A DNA stretch of 64,000 nucleotides from NCBI RefSeq assembly GCF_964656455.1, contig NC_135721.1:49235530-49299529 (forward strand). Direction: 5' to 3'. Positions 46,396 through 58,131 of this stretch are shown one piece after another (position 1 is the stretch's first letter; every line of letters starts with the position of its first letter). The DNA comes from Halichoerus grypus. Lineage: Eukaryota > Chordata > Mammalia > Carnivora > Phocidae. The notes beneath the pieces are model-generated. The model did no database searches and was not told the origin of the DNA. It was given only the letters and a program-made list of their open reading frames with translations. Position numbers and translations under genes: made by a program.

Positions 46396-46599
46396 AGTTT
46401 GTTAACTTCTAGAGGAGAGGGATTGCATCTTGAAGTATTTTTGCGTGTGTCTTATATGAAATACTAGTAGGCAGTAAAACAGTAGGTCCAAGCAAATTTT
46501 AATCAAATGCACTTATTGAAAATTTCCATTGCACACCCATCTGATGTACGCACATGTTAAGTATATCTGTGTTCCTAATTTAAATAGACTGCTCTCGTG
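46396..46599. other. Intronic sequence
   Basis: Unassigned. Confidence 0.45.
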
Positions 46600-47005
46600 T
46601 ATGTTTTAGCTATTAGTCTGCTTCAGTTCCTTAATAAGCAACCCTATCTCCTGCCCACTGCCATCTCCTTCAGGGAACCAGTGCCAGTCCAGCCAAGCTG
46701 TCTCACCACTGGGCAGTGAAATCAGATCAGACGCTAGTGGCAGCAGCATATATAGCCACTGAAACAGAAATTGGTAATCGTGTTACAAATGTTCAGCAAG
46801 CCACATTTCATGACCAGCTTTGCAAGAAAAAGTTGAAAGTGTGAACAGCTGTTGGTATATTGCATTTGCATTTCTGAAATTTCAAGTGAAGATAAAACAT
46901 AAGCAGCTGTGATAGATTCCTGCATTTGACCTAGTGCCTCAGGGTATGCAATACATTGATGTCGTCAGCCTTCAGGGTCCTGGTGAGAACTGTGGGGAGA
47001 GGGAG
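46600..47005. other. Repeat-poor segment, candidate conserved non-coding DNA
   Basis: About 400 bp with no repeat wording and balanced composition. It includes 'gcagcagcatatatagccac' and a double 'tgcatttgcatttctga' motif. No supported coding frame. Confidence 0.3.
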
Positions 47006-50000
47006 AATCTGAGATGAAAATGGGTTTGTTATTCTTTTAGGTTTTTGCTCTTCTTCTTCTTCTTTTTTTTTTTGTTTAATCCAAATAGTTCTCCTGGAAT
47101 CTAGTAATTCCCATAGTCAGTAAAAGAGCATTTGATATAGGAATTCCAATGGTTGATTGTGCTTATTAGACTATGGATGCCTTAAAAAACAATAGTTATC
47201 TCTGTCATGGATGGCCCATCTTTTTATTTTGTCTATTCTGAGTTGTATGCCTTTATAAGATTTTAATTCTGCCTTTGAATGTGTTTGGGTTTCCTCCTCT
47301 GTCTTCACTTAAGGCACTGTTGAACTCTTTTATGGGATCCAAATGCTTGAGGGCAGAATTAAAGTTTATTGATGAAATTGTTTTAAGCCCACTTCTCATA
47401 ATATTTATTAATAAATTATATTTTCTCTCTCCTCTAGGAGTTAAGAAGTAAACTGTCAAGGAATATACCACTGTTTGACTTTTGGGCCCACTGGAACTCA
47501 GCTATAATACTTTGGAGAGGGTCCAGATAAAAGTATTAAATAGGATTAAAAGTGTGAAGAGTAGACTTGAAGGTGTTGAGTGCCTGAAGCTGTAGAAGAA
47601 AGCGTTAGGGAGGGACGGGAAAGGATCAGTCTGCGGCATTTTGAGCAACTATTTCTTTTAAGTATGAAGGTACTTAATTATTTTTTATTGTTGTGCACTC
47701 ATTCCCTCCACCCTATCGAGCTGCAGGAAGGAAGGTCTAGGATTTATGCTCTGACAGCTGAGAATCATGTTAGAGATTAGGGTTTGTATAGATTCTGAAA
47801 CACTGAAAAATATTCCAAGAGTTAGTAGGTTTTTGGTCTGTTGATCTTAATAAGAAAGGTAAATTAATATTTTGTCTGGAATGTTTTTATTTTGGAAGGC
47901 CCTTAAAGACCTTTGAGTCCCAGGTTCTGTATTAGTTCCACATTCTGGTACCAAGACTTGGTGGAACTTATTACAAGAATCATGTCATTTGAGTTTTTTT
48001 GTTTGTGGCTCATTTGGGTCCAGAGTATCACTGTGCTGTTTCATAAGGTAGGTTAACCCAGAACTTCTTGGTTTTGGGTTTTTAAAATTTTTTTATTTTT
48101 TTAATCAATTCCTTGCTTGTTTGAGAACCAAAACAGTTATGAATCAGTGGTGGTATCTTCTTCAACTGCCTAGGGGGCTAGGGAAGATACTGTGATCGGA
48201 GTCATTTCTCAAGAATACAATTGACATCTGATTAGATAGGCAAAATTTTTTCTCAACTTTGGAAATAGCGTTTGGTGGTTCCCCCTCTCAACCGCTAGAC
48301 CCGTTAATCTTATTGAAGGCTTCGGATTTTATATGCAGTCTGTGCAGGTAGCCAGATGCCATATGCTGTTAATTTCTGATTCCATGAAGGCCAGATCATA
48401 CAGCTGGAAATGATTGAAAGGAAAAGCATGTTCTTTTGTTTAACAAGACAAAGCCTATTGTGTACTCTGCTTCTGATGCTTAAAAGATGTATTTTTTTTT
48501 CTTACTGCATAGTATGTAGGGCTAAAAGTTTTGAACTCTTCACTTCAGAAATTACTTTTCCAGACAAAAGAGCAAAACAATGTTTGTTTAAATTGTTCTC
48601 TGGAACATGACGGATAGTGTTTACAACATTTCTATGACATTTTGATCCAATGGGGAGTACTTGGAGAGGTACTTAAAGTGCTTTTCACTAAATCAGATGC
48701 TCTGTAGTGTTTGAACCTTTTAAAAAAAATCATTTGAAAGGTTGAGTTAAGAGACAGAAAATGGTCAGGGCATTCTCTAAAGACTAAGAATGACTTATCA
48801 TAAGCAAAGCTGATTTTCTTCCCTCCCCTCAAAAATTGAAAAACTACATTTCTAACTAAAATATGATGCATACATATTGGTTCAGAGCTTCGTCTGTTCC
48901 TGTCAGCTCTTTCATAAGGGCTGTTCTTCAGAATCTACCTTCTATTCAATGAGGGTTTTTTTGAAAAAAGCCTTTGAGGGGTGTGTGTATGTGTATTTTG
49001 TTTGTGGTTTTTTTGTTTTATTTTTTTGGTTTTTTAAATTCTATGGAGGAAGCTAAAGCTTGATTTGGGTATAGTGGACATATTAATAGAACATAGAGGA
49101 AAGCATCATATAAATGTCTTACTGAGCCAAAGATAGAGTATATGTAAAAGAATTTGTGTTTTGTGTATTGTTTTTCTAATGCTGATGTATGACATGCAAG
49201 TTTAAGGCATTTAGCTGCTTGAAACTGCCTAAGGGGATCTTATGAGCCATAAAGATTCCACAACATAAGTATTCAAGTAATTGGCTCAGTTTGCAGGGTC
49301 AGTTACTTACATAGAATCCCAGCTTTTAATGGTAGATATTTTTTTAGGAGATTCTGTTCAATGACATCAGACTAATAGAATGTTTAAGTGCTGTCTTTAA
49401 ACTGGGAGAGATCTTGTTCAGCTTTTTATGTCTTTTTTGAAAATAAGCTACAGAAAATTTGCATTTTAGAATTCCAGATATGAAAGTCAGTACAAAATTC
49501 AAAGAACCAGTTAGTGATATGCCCCGAACACAGAGCATTTATCAATAACTCTCCTCTCTTCTAGATTGTACTGTTTTGGGTGCATACCTGTATCATGGTG
49601 AAGCAAGATATTTTAGTTGTGCTTGTTTTGAGTGGTATGTAAAACACGTCATCTTGATTTTGTAGAAGGGATATACAACTGAGGTCCATATTATCCTAAA
49701 GATAGGAAAGCAATATGTTTAAGAAGCATTCAAGCATCTTCATCATTATTAAACATATTTATGTTGTGCATAAAAGGTATATGAATCATTTTATTGGATA
49801 GATATAAGTAGTGGGAATAAATGCATCTTGTATAGTGTGTACAAAAGTGTGAAAAGTAAGTGAAGAGCATTGAAAATTGAGATAGCACTGGTTCCAAGAC
49901 CATTAATCAACAAAATACTTCGTGTAAGAGATGAAACTCTGGATTTGAAAGAATATTGAAAGGTAGGGAGCTTGATCATCTATAAAAGACAGGACTTTCT

Positions 50001-50285
50001 TAAATCATAGAGCAAGACCTGAGAGAAATCTCAGAAGGGTTGTGCCATTGAAGGGGGATTGTGAATATACATGATTGGCAGAGGTGGAAAGGACTGAACT
50101 GGGGAGACAGGGAAGTGGTGTATCTAGGATTTCTTAGTACAAGTCAGTGAAATAAAGAAGTCATAGATTCATAAAATTAAGGTGCTAAAGGAAATCTTTA
50201 AAATCATACAATCTAACCTTTCTGCCAATGCAGAAGTCCTTCTTCAGTAGTACTTCTAGCTGAAAGGAAGTTTTAAATATTAAAA
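47006..50285. other. Long intronic stretch, no strong repeat
   Basis: Contains a CTT/T-rich tract at 47045-47075 and a GT/T-rich patch at 48978-49036. Otherwise unassigned AT-rich intron. No exon seen. Confidence 0.5.
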
Positions 50286-50289
50286 AAAA

Positions 50290-50435
50290 CCCTTTTGGTT
50301 TCAGTCAGTAAATATTTATTGAGTACCTACTGTGCATCAGACGATGTACTATTAACGCTGTAGATACAGGTGTGAAGATCTAGTCTTTCTGCTCGTGGGT
50401 TTTACTATCTAGTTGGGGGCTGATGGTAGAGAAAG
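50290..50435 (+). mobile_element. Ancient L2/MIR-type fragment
   Basis: 'aaatatttattgagtaccta', 'ctgtgcatcagacgatgtac' and 'ttactatctagttgggggct' follow the order of a common ancient repeat. The exact family is not certain. Confidence 0.45.
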
Positions 50436-51120
50436 AATAATCTTAAGGGATTTAAAAACTAAATACATGCTTGTAATAGTGGTAAGAATTCTTTTCTTTT
50501 CAGTGACAGAAACCTAAGTCTAATTGCCTTCTCCAAAAAAAGGGGGAATTTACTGCTGCACATAATTGAAAGCTCCAAGAATGGATCCACAGATGGATCT
50601 AATGTGCTAATTATATCTGCTTTTCTTTGTGATGATTTCATTCTTAAGAAGACTTTTTCTACAGGGTGGCAAAAATGGCCATTAGCAACTCTAGGCTTAC
50701 TAAACATTAGCCATATACTTCTCCAGATAACCTCAACAAAAGTTCAGGAAATGATTCTGTTTGGGTCATATGCTCAATCATATGCTCAACCCTGAACCAA
50801 GAGGTAGACTGAGTGGATTGTAGGATAAAGAGAGATCAAGAATGTCTCTACAGGCTTTTGGTTTGAATAGCTGAAAGAATGGAATTGCTGTTTATCAAGA
50901 TGGAGAAGAATGTGGTTGGAGTAGGTCTTGGTGAGGGAGAAGGGGCTGGGAGAGGGAGTCAAAGTTAGATTTTGGATATGTTCAGTGTGAGATGCCTATA
51001 AGACATCCAAGTAGCGATGCTGAGTAGGGTCTGTGGTTCAGGGGAGAGGTTTAAGCCATAATACAATTTTGAGACTCATCATTTAACTGGATGGAATCAC
51101 CCAGAGAGTGAGTGTATTTA
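50436..51120. other. Intronic sequence
   Basis: Unassigned, G/A-rich near 50935. Ends in the 5' copy of the next SINE's TSD (51107-51120). Confidence 0.5.
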
Positions 51121-51327
51121 TTTATTTATTTATTTTTAAAGATTTTATTTATTTATTTGACAGAGAGAGACACAGCGAGAGAGGGAACACAAGCAGGGGG
51201 AGCGGGAGAGGGAGAAGCCGGCTTCCTGCTGAGCAGGGAGCCCGATGTGGGGCTCGATCCCAGGACCCTGGGATCATGACCTGAGCCGAAGGCAGACGCT
51301 TAACGACTGAGCCACTCAGGCGCCCCA
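51121..51327 (-). mobile_element. CAN SINE, minus strand, clean TSD
   Basis: Antisense full-length copy. TSD agtgagtgtattta lies at 51107-51120 and 51328-51341. The tail shows a TTTA array that grows from the TSD. Confidence 0.97.
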
Positions 51328-51341
51328 AGTGAGTGTATTTA

Positions 51342-51426
51342 AAGAAGAAGTCCAAGGACTAAGCACAGGAACCTTCTCCCACATTGAGAAGATGAGGATC
51401 GGAGGTGTGGCCCAGCAAAACATATT
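51342..51426. other. Spacer between two SINEs
   Basis: 85 bp of intron between two same-strand SINEs. Its right end is the TSD of the second. Confidence 0.6.
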
Positions 51427-51606
51427 TTTTTTTTTTTTTTTTTTATTTATTTGAGAGAGAGAAACAGCATGAGAGGGGATAGGGTCAGAGGGAGAAGCAG
51501 GCTCCCCGCTGAGCAGGGAGCCCGATGCGGGACTCGATCCCAGGACCCTGGGATCATGACCTGAGCCGAAGGCAGTCGCTTAACCAACTGAGCCACCCAG
51601 GCGCCC
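51427..51606 (-). mobile_element. CAN SINE, minus strand, clean 16-bp TSD
   Basis: Antisense copy starting with a long T run (to about 51444). TSD cccagcaaaacatatt lies at 51411-51426 and 51607-51622. Different subtype from its neighbour at 51121 ('gcagtcgcttaaccaactga'). Confidence 0.97.
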
Positions 51607-51622
51607 CCCAGCAAAACATATT

Positions 51623-52529
51623 AAGAATAGCATTCAATAATGAAGTAGAACAGATGAGAGAGGTGTTCTCAGTTCTTCCATAGTGAGGACAGTTTTTAGT
51701 ATGATGGGGAGAGGAAGTTCCTAAAAGAAAGATTGTTGGGCAAGTAATAGTATCTTATCCCAGAGGGACTTGAGTGCTGTTTTTCTGTCAGCCCTAATAA
51801 ATGCTTATGGACAGCAGAAGGGCATGACCAGGTTTTGTGTTTTAGGAAGGTTTACCGGTAAGCAGTGTGATGACCAGATTAAATGAAAAGGGATCTAATT
51901 GAGGGACTATTGCAGAATTTCAGGGGAGAGATGAAATAGTTTAATGTACTGGTACAACCCTGCTGACCTAACACTGTCTTCTTATAAGGAATGTTTTGTT
52001 ATGCCCCCCTCCCCTTACAATCCTGAAATAAAATTCATAGATAATATAATCTACTTACATGTAAAATTCAGAAACTAATATAATACCCTAATTGTAGTAA
52101 TAAGAAGTAAAAGAAATTTATAATAAAATATTATCATGACATAAAAATTGTGATAGAATATGTTGACTTGTATAGTATTGTTATTACAGCCTATCCAGGT
52201 GTGCATGAGTGAATGTGAAGCAGGCACCATTTAAGACCAGTGCTGTAACAATGTAATTCCAAGAGCTGTGGGCCCAGAAAATAGAACTGAGCCTATGTCT
52301 TTTAAAATAGTTTATTAAGCAGCTTTCCCCAGTGGGGCTTCTACCAGACATTTCCCCATTTGGTCTCTTCTCTCACTCCAACCTTAAGGAACCAATAAGT
52401 AATTGGGAACTGAGTATTTATACAGTGGGGAGTAGTAGGTGTTACTGTGGTGGATCCTGGCCATCTCTCTGTGAGGAAATCTTTGCTTCAGGGATGGGGG
52501 AAAACAGTATGAAGGTTCCTCAAAAAGTT
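51623..52529. other. Intronic sequence
   Basis: Unassigned. The + frame at 52332-52673 runs into an L1 remnant and is not supported as a gene. Confidence 0.5.
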
Positions 52530-52675
52530 AAAAATATAGAACTAACCTCCAGCAATTGCACTACTAGGTATTTACCCAAAGGATACAAAAGTACTGATTT
52601 GAAGGGATACATGCACACTGATGTTTATAGCAGCATTATCAACAATAGCCAAATAATTACGTATTCTGTTTAAAA
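52530..52675 (+). mobile_element. L1 late ORF2 / 3' fragment, sense
   Basis: 'ccagcaattgcactactagg', 'tatttacccaaaggatacaa', 'tttatagcagcattatcaac' and 'aatagccaaataatta' are standard L1 wording. Truncated on both sides. Confidence 0.85.
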
Positions 52676-53750
52676 ATACTTGAAGACATAATGGAATGTA
52701 TCGAAGGCATAATGAAAGAGTCAGGTACTTGTTTACTTCGTATATTAGAGATGTAATACAGGCGCATACCAGCATGTCGTGTTTGCAATTTAAATATCAT
52801 AAGCAGCATCACGATTGGTGCTTAATTTTCTCAATTAGCAAACGACTGTTAAGTTCTGAACAACCACAGAATGCAGTTTTCCCTCAATTTACATAGTCAT
52901 TGTATTTTTGAAAGTTCAGTGTGTATTAATGCTGTGTAGAAGGAAGCTTTAAGTTATGGATTCAGAGTTTTTTGGCTTACACGGATGTGGACTGGAGCAT
53001 CAGATGGTTGAGAGTGATGTGGGACATTTCTTCCTTTTGTAGGACTGTTCCACACACGTCAGGATGTCTAATATTCCTGGCATTGCCCATTAACTGCCAT
53101 TCGTGCCTGGCTACCTACCAGTTATTGTGATAACCAAACCTCCATGGTTTCTTAAATATCTCCTTTCCAACACACACAGACTACAGATCCCTAGTTTAAG
53201 GTATAATAGCACATTGATCTCTTTGTTTTTGGAGTTCCTCCTTTTCAAGAATTTTGAGGAGAAACCTATGGTGGATTATAGTGTCATTTTGGAACTTTTT
53301 ATGGATCATCAGGAAATGATACTGTTTGGTATATCTGTAATTATATAGATGTATATTTAAGTAGTTTGTGATCCTAGCCGTAATGATACATTTATTTTAA
53401 TGTTAATTATTTTTTTGAGCTCTGAAGCATATAAATACAATTTGATAAAAATAGTATCCACTTCCTTATAAATCAGACTCATTTCTTTGACTTTATTTTC
53501 CCCTTGTATTTTACAAAAACTTGAATGGCCTTTCTTAGCTTAGATTACAGTTACGTTTTGGGTAAGGGAAGCTTGTAGTGAACATCTCACTTGTTTCTTG
53601 GACATTGTGAGAATTTCTTGGCCACTTGCAGTGGCCAGAACTTTTGGCTGCTGTATTGTTCCTGGTGACTGTTGTTTTCCAAGATTTATAACTGTTTTTC
53701 CATATTTGAATAATGAATGGCTTTTTTGTCTTTTTAAGAAAATTAATAGA
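52676..53750. other. Intronic sequence, no repeat recognised
   Basis: Ordinary intron. Several small open frames here have no protein signature. Confidence 0.5.
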
Positions 53751-53904
53751 TTTTTTTTTAAAGCAGTTTTAGGTTTACTCAGAATTAGAGGAAACTACAG
53801 AAAATTCCCATATACCCCTTCACTCTATCTTGCATTAGTGTGGTTACTTTTTTTACAATTGATGAGCCCAAACTGACACCTATTATTAACTAAAGCCATA
53901 GTTT

Positions 53905-54101
53905 GGAGCACCTGGGTGGCACAGTCAGTTAAGTATTTGACTCTTGGGTTTCAGCTCAGGTCACGATCTCAGGGTCTTGAGATCAAGCCCCCCATTGGAC
54001 TCCGCATTCAGCGAGGAGTCTGCTTGAGGTTCTCTTTCCCTCTTCCACTGCCCCTCCCACTTGTGCTCTCTCTCTCTCAAATAAGTAAATAAATCTTAAA
54101 A
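53905..54101 (+). mobile_element. CAN SINE, plus strand
   Basis: From 'ggagcacctgggtggcacag' to 'aaataagtaaataaatctta'. Imperfect TSD 'aaagccatagttt' / 'aaagtccataattt'. The subtype has 'tatttgactcttgggtttca', so it is older. Confidence 0.94.
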
Positions 54102-55017
54102 AAAGTCCATAATTTATATAGGGTCACTCTTTGTGTTGTATATTCTATGGATTTTATAATATAAATAGTAAATATATATAATAATATATATATCATGACA
54201 CATGTCCTCCATTCAGTACCATCCAGAATAGTTTCACTGCCCTAACAGTCTCTTGTGCTCCGTCTATTCATACCTCCTCCACTCCTTTGTCCACCCCCTG
54301 GCAATCACTGATCTTTTTACTATCTCCATAATTTTGCTTTTCCCATAATGTCATATACTTGGAGTCATGTAGCTGTACATTTCCTTGTATGCACTGCTTT
54401 TTCTTCATCACAAAAATTTGGTAAGTTGTACTTTCAGTTAGTATAAAATATTTTTAAGTTTCTCTTGAGACTTCCTCTTTGATCCATGTGTTATTTAGGT
54501 GTGTTTGTGTGTATTTTATTTTATCCTCCAAGGATTTTGGGATTTTCTAGCTATCTTTATGTTACTAATTTTTAAAATTCTCTTGTGCTTTTCCTTTATA
54601 GTCCTCTCCTCATCCCTAACCCTTGACAACCACTGATATGTTCTCCATCTCTGTAGTTCTGTGTCTTTGAGAATGTCACATAAATGGTATAAATGGTGTA
54701 CATATGTACACTTTTGAGACTGGCATATTTCACTCTGCATAGTGTCTTTGATATTCATCCAAATTACTGTATGTATCAGTAATTCACTCCTATTTATTGT
54801 TGAGTATTATTCTGTTGTGCGGATATACCACAAGTTGTTTATCCAGTCAGCTGTCAAAGGGATTTGGGTTGTTTTCAGCTTTTAATAGAGATATTAGAAA
54901 CAGTTGTGTACAGGATTTTGTGTGAACATAAGTTTTCTTTTATCTAGGATAAATACCATGGAACGAGATTGCTGGATTATAAGGTAGGTATATGTTTAAC
55001 TTTTAAGAAAGTGACCA

Positions 55018-55212
55018 GGGGCACCTGGGTGGCTTAGTCGTTAAGTGTCTGCCTTTGGCTCAGGTCATGATCCCAGGGTCCTGGGATTGAGTCCCACATC
55101 GGGCTCCTTGCTCAGCGGGGAGTCTGCTTCTCCCTCTCCCACTCCCCCGCTTGTGTTCCCTCTCTTGCCGTGTCTCTCTCTGTTAAATAAATAAATAAAA
55201 TATTAAAAAAAA
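55018..55212 (+). mobile_element. CAN SINE, plus strand
   Basis: From 'ggggcacctgggtggcttag' to its A tail. TSD aaagtgacca lies at 55008-55017 and about 55213-55222. It forms an inverted pair with the minus copy at 55443, 230 bp away. Confidence 0.96.
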
Positions 55213-55442
55213 AAAAGTGACCAAACTGTTTTCAGAATGCCCCACTAGCAGTGTTTGTGAGTTCCAGTTGCTCAACATCCTCTCCAGCACTTGGTATTTT
55301 TTCTCTGTGAGTTTTAGATGTGTAGTGATGTTATCATGGTTTTAATTGGTCTGTCTGCCCTGGCTAGTGATCTTGAGCATCTTTTCATGCCATCCAGGTG
55401 TTCTTATTGGTGAAGTGTCTGCTCAAATATTTTGCCTATTTT

Positions 55443-55645
55443 TTTTTTAAAGATTTTATTTATTTATTTGACAGAGAGAGCAAGAGAGCACGTGCACAAG
55501 TAGGGGGACTAGCAGACTGAGGGAGAGGGAGAACCAGGCTCCCCGCTGGGCAAGGAGACCGATGTGGGGCTCGAGCCCAGCACCCTGAGTTCATGACCTG
55601 AGCTGAGGGCAGACGCTTAACCAACTGAGCCACCCAGGCGCCCCC
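55443..55645 (-). mobile_element. CAN SINE, minus strand, clean TSD
   Basis: Antisense copy from 'ttttttaaagattttattta' to 'gagccacccaggcgcccc'. TSD tattttgcctatttt lies at 55428-55442 and 55646-55660. Confidence 0.97.
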
Positions 55646-56640
55646 TATTTTGCCTATTTTTAAATTTTTGTTTGTTTGTTTTCTTATTTTGAATTTTGGG
55701 AGTTCTTTGTACATTCTGGATGCCAGTTGTTTGTGAGATAATGTGATTTACAGATATCTTTTCCTAGTCTGTAGCTTGTTAAAATTTTTTTTTAACATAT
55801 CTGTTACAAATCATGGTTTTGGTGTCATATCTAAGAATTTTGGTGTCATGTCTATGAATTCTTTGTATTTTGGGCATATGGATGTCTGGTTGTTCCAATA
55901 CCATATGAATTTTGCACCTTTGTCAAAAATCTAGTGGCCATATTTGTGTGAGTCTGTTTCTGTCATTTCTGTTCTATTGGGGTGTGTGTCTGTCCTTTCA
56001 CCAATAATATACTGTCTTGGTTACTGTAGTTTTAAGTAAGTCTTACAAGCAGGTAGTATGTTTCTTCCTGCTTTATTCTTTTTCCAAATTAAAAAAAATA
56101 TTCTAGTTCCTTTGCCTTTCCATATACATTTTAGAACTAGCTTGTCTATATCTACAAAAATTGTGCTGGGATTTTAATTATAATTTCACTGAATCTGTGA
56201 TTCCATTTGGGGAGAATTGATGTCTTTATTAGGTTTGGTCTTCTAATCCATAGATATCTCCATTTATTTAGGTCTCCTTTGATTTCTTTCATTAGCATTT
56301 TGTAATTTTCATCATATAGGTCCTGTATATGTTTGTTAGATTTCTACCAATTATTTCATATTTCTTTTAAGCTGTTATAAATGATACTAAATTTTTTTTG
56401 GTTTTCATTGTTACTGATAGTTTATAGAAATACAGGTGATATTTGTATGTTGATTTAATATCCTGTAAGCTTGCCAAACTCAATATTTTATTGTTGGATT
56501 TTTTTTTTTTTTAAGATTCTTTGGGATTTTTTAGGTAGATAATCATGTCATCTGTGAATAGTGACAGTTTTATTTTTTTCCTTCGAATCCATATGCCTTT
56601 AATTTCTCATTCTTATTGCATTGACCAGGTACTTTTCAGT

Positions 56641-57586
56641 TCCCTGGCTTCTCTCCCCCACCCCCCACCCCCCCCAAACCCAATCTTCTGACTAGTAAGC
56701 TGGGGCTTTTATTACTTTGCTTTCCTGTAGACTTCCCCAACTGCCCCCTCATCCTGGGCCAAACAGTGAGAGGACAGAAGGAAAGAAACACTGGGGCTTG
56801 GCCCCACCCTCTTAGGACAACAGTTCCACCATATGAAGGGAACGTTTCCTTTCCCTTAGAGTTTTAGTTCCTGTGGGCTAAAACTGGCCATTAGTGACCA
56901 GTGCCACTGTTGCTTGAGGTTACTTATAGGCTGTGGCAGGATGGAGAAGAAAAAGGTGAGATATTCCCATACTCTCTGAGCATTAGGTAGTATCTTTTCT
57001 GTTCCGTGGGCTAAAACTAGAGGGCTGGTCCTGAAGCTTCATTGCCCACCTCCATGTTTCTGTTACATTGAGTCCAAGCTGGGAGATAACAGAAGTTAAA
57101 AAAAAAAAAAGTTTACTGTCAGCCTAGTGATACTTCAAGTTCTGGTCTTCTTCTCTAGTTGGCCTTCTACTGTTCACTTTTCAGAGTCTTAAAAGAGCTG
57201 TTTCCTGCCTTCTCTGTCCAGATTTTATAGCTATATTCAGCGGGAGTCATAGGTTTGAGTATGCGTACTCCATTTTATCTGGAACTGGACTCCACTAATG
57301 GAATTTTACAGAGGTTGAGCTAAACCATCTCTCTTGTATGTAGTCTAAGAATCAAGAGTGAATGAGCTCATGATGTTATCATAGTTATTATTGAAAATGT
57401 TTTGTGATACAGCAATTAATAGACAAGTGCATTAATGAAGACAAAGTTGTTGTTAGGGGACATTAGATCAGGATAGCATTTGTATCCTTGAGCATACTCC
57501 TTAAGGAAATTCCAGCGGTATCATGGGTAATTCTTCTTTATTTGTGCCATTAGAAAGAACTCCATGTGTATAATATTTGGTCATTA
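56641..57586. other. Intronic sequence with a C-rich tract
   Basis: Starts with a C-rich tract (56654-56681). The rest is moderate GC and unassigned. An A run lies at 57098-57110. Confidence 0.5.
56654..56681 (-). repeat. C-rich tract, potential G-quadruplex on the minus strand
   Basis: Four C runs of 5, 6, about 8 and 3 with one- to three-base A spacers on the + strand. The minus strand therefore meets the G3+ four-run pattern. Not tested for folding. Confidence 0.6.
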
Positions 57587-58131
57587 CAGTTGACCCTCGA
57601 AAACGTGGGTTGAACTCCGTGAATCCATTTATATACATGGATTTTTTTTTTTTGATAGATACACTACAGTAAATGTATTTTCTTGTCCTTATGATTTTCT
57701 TTTTTTTTTTTTTTAAAGATTTATTTATTTATTTGAGAGAGAGACAGGTGGGGGGGAGGAGCAGAGGGAGGGGAAGAGAAATACTTAAGCAGACTCCCTG
57801 CTAAGCGAGGAGCCCAGTAGAGGGCTCCATCCCAGGACCCTGAGAGCATGACCTGAGCTGAAATCAGGAATGGGAGCTTAACTAACTGAGCCACCCAGAG
57901 GTGCACCTTCCTTATGATTTTCTTAATAACATTTCATTTTCTCTAGTTTACTTTCATGGAAGAATACAGTGTATATACATATAAAACATGTGTTAATATG
58001 TGTTTATGTTATTGGTAAGGCTTCTGGTCAGCAGTAGGCTATTAGTAGTTACATTTTGGGGGAGTCAAATTATATGTGAATTTTTGACTATGCAGGGGAT
58101 TGGCTCCCCTCATCCTTGCATATGTCAACTG
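57587..58131 (+). mobile_element. MER2/Tigger DNA transposon, with nested SINE
   Basis: The left inverted repeat is 'cagttgaccctcgaaaacgt' with a TA just outside. The right end 'tatgtcaactg' at 58121-58131 is its complement. Between them are the typical 'gggttgaactccgtgaatcc' and 'gtgaatttttgactatgcag'. Non-autonomous, no transposase. The SINE at 57702-57909 accounts for the extra length. Confidence 0.9.
57702..57909 (-). mobile_element. CAN SINE, minus strand, nested in MER2
   Basis: Antisense copy from a T run to 'actgagccacccagaggtgc', a slightly worn head. TSD ccttatgattttctt lies at 57687-57701 and 57910-57924. Confidence 0.96.

Larger units (their letters stand above)
53751..56640 (-). 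mobile_element. Long ancient L1M, antisense (3' UTR into ORF2), with three SINEs
   Basis: Continuous reverse-complement L1 order: 3' UTR (gtttcactgccctaacagtc), then 'attgctggattataaggtag', 'gatcttgagcatcttttcat', 'ggttactgtagttttaagta', 'gatatctccatttatttagg', 'gcttgccaaactcaatattt' and 'catgtcatctgtgaatagtg'. The last ones are in the ORF2 reverse-transcriptase part. Many stops and frameshifts, so it is dead. SINEs at 53905, 55018 and 55443 landed later. Confidence 0.9.

Noticed and set aside
46650..46740. 'catctccttcag' as an exon acceptor
   Set aside because: The following reading frames have early stops or no Sec15 similarity.
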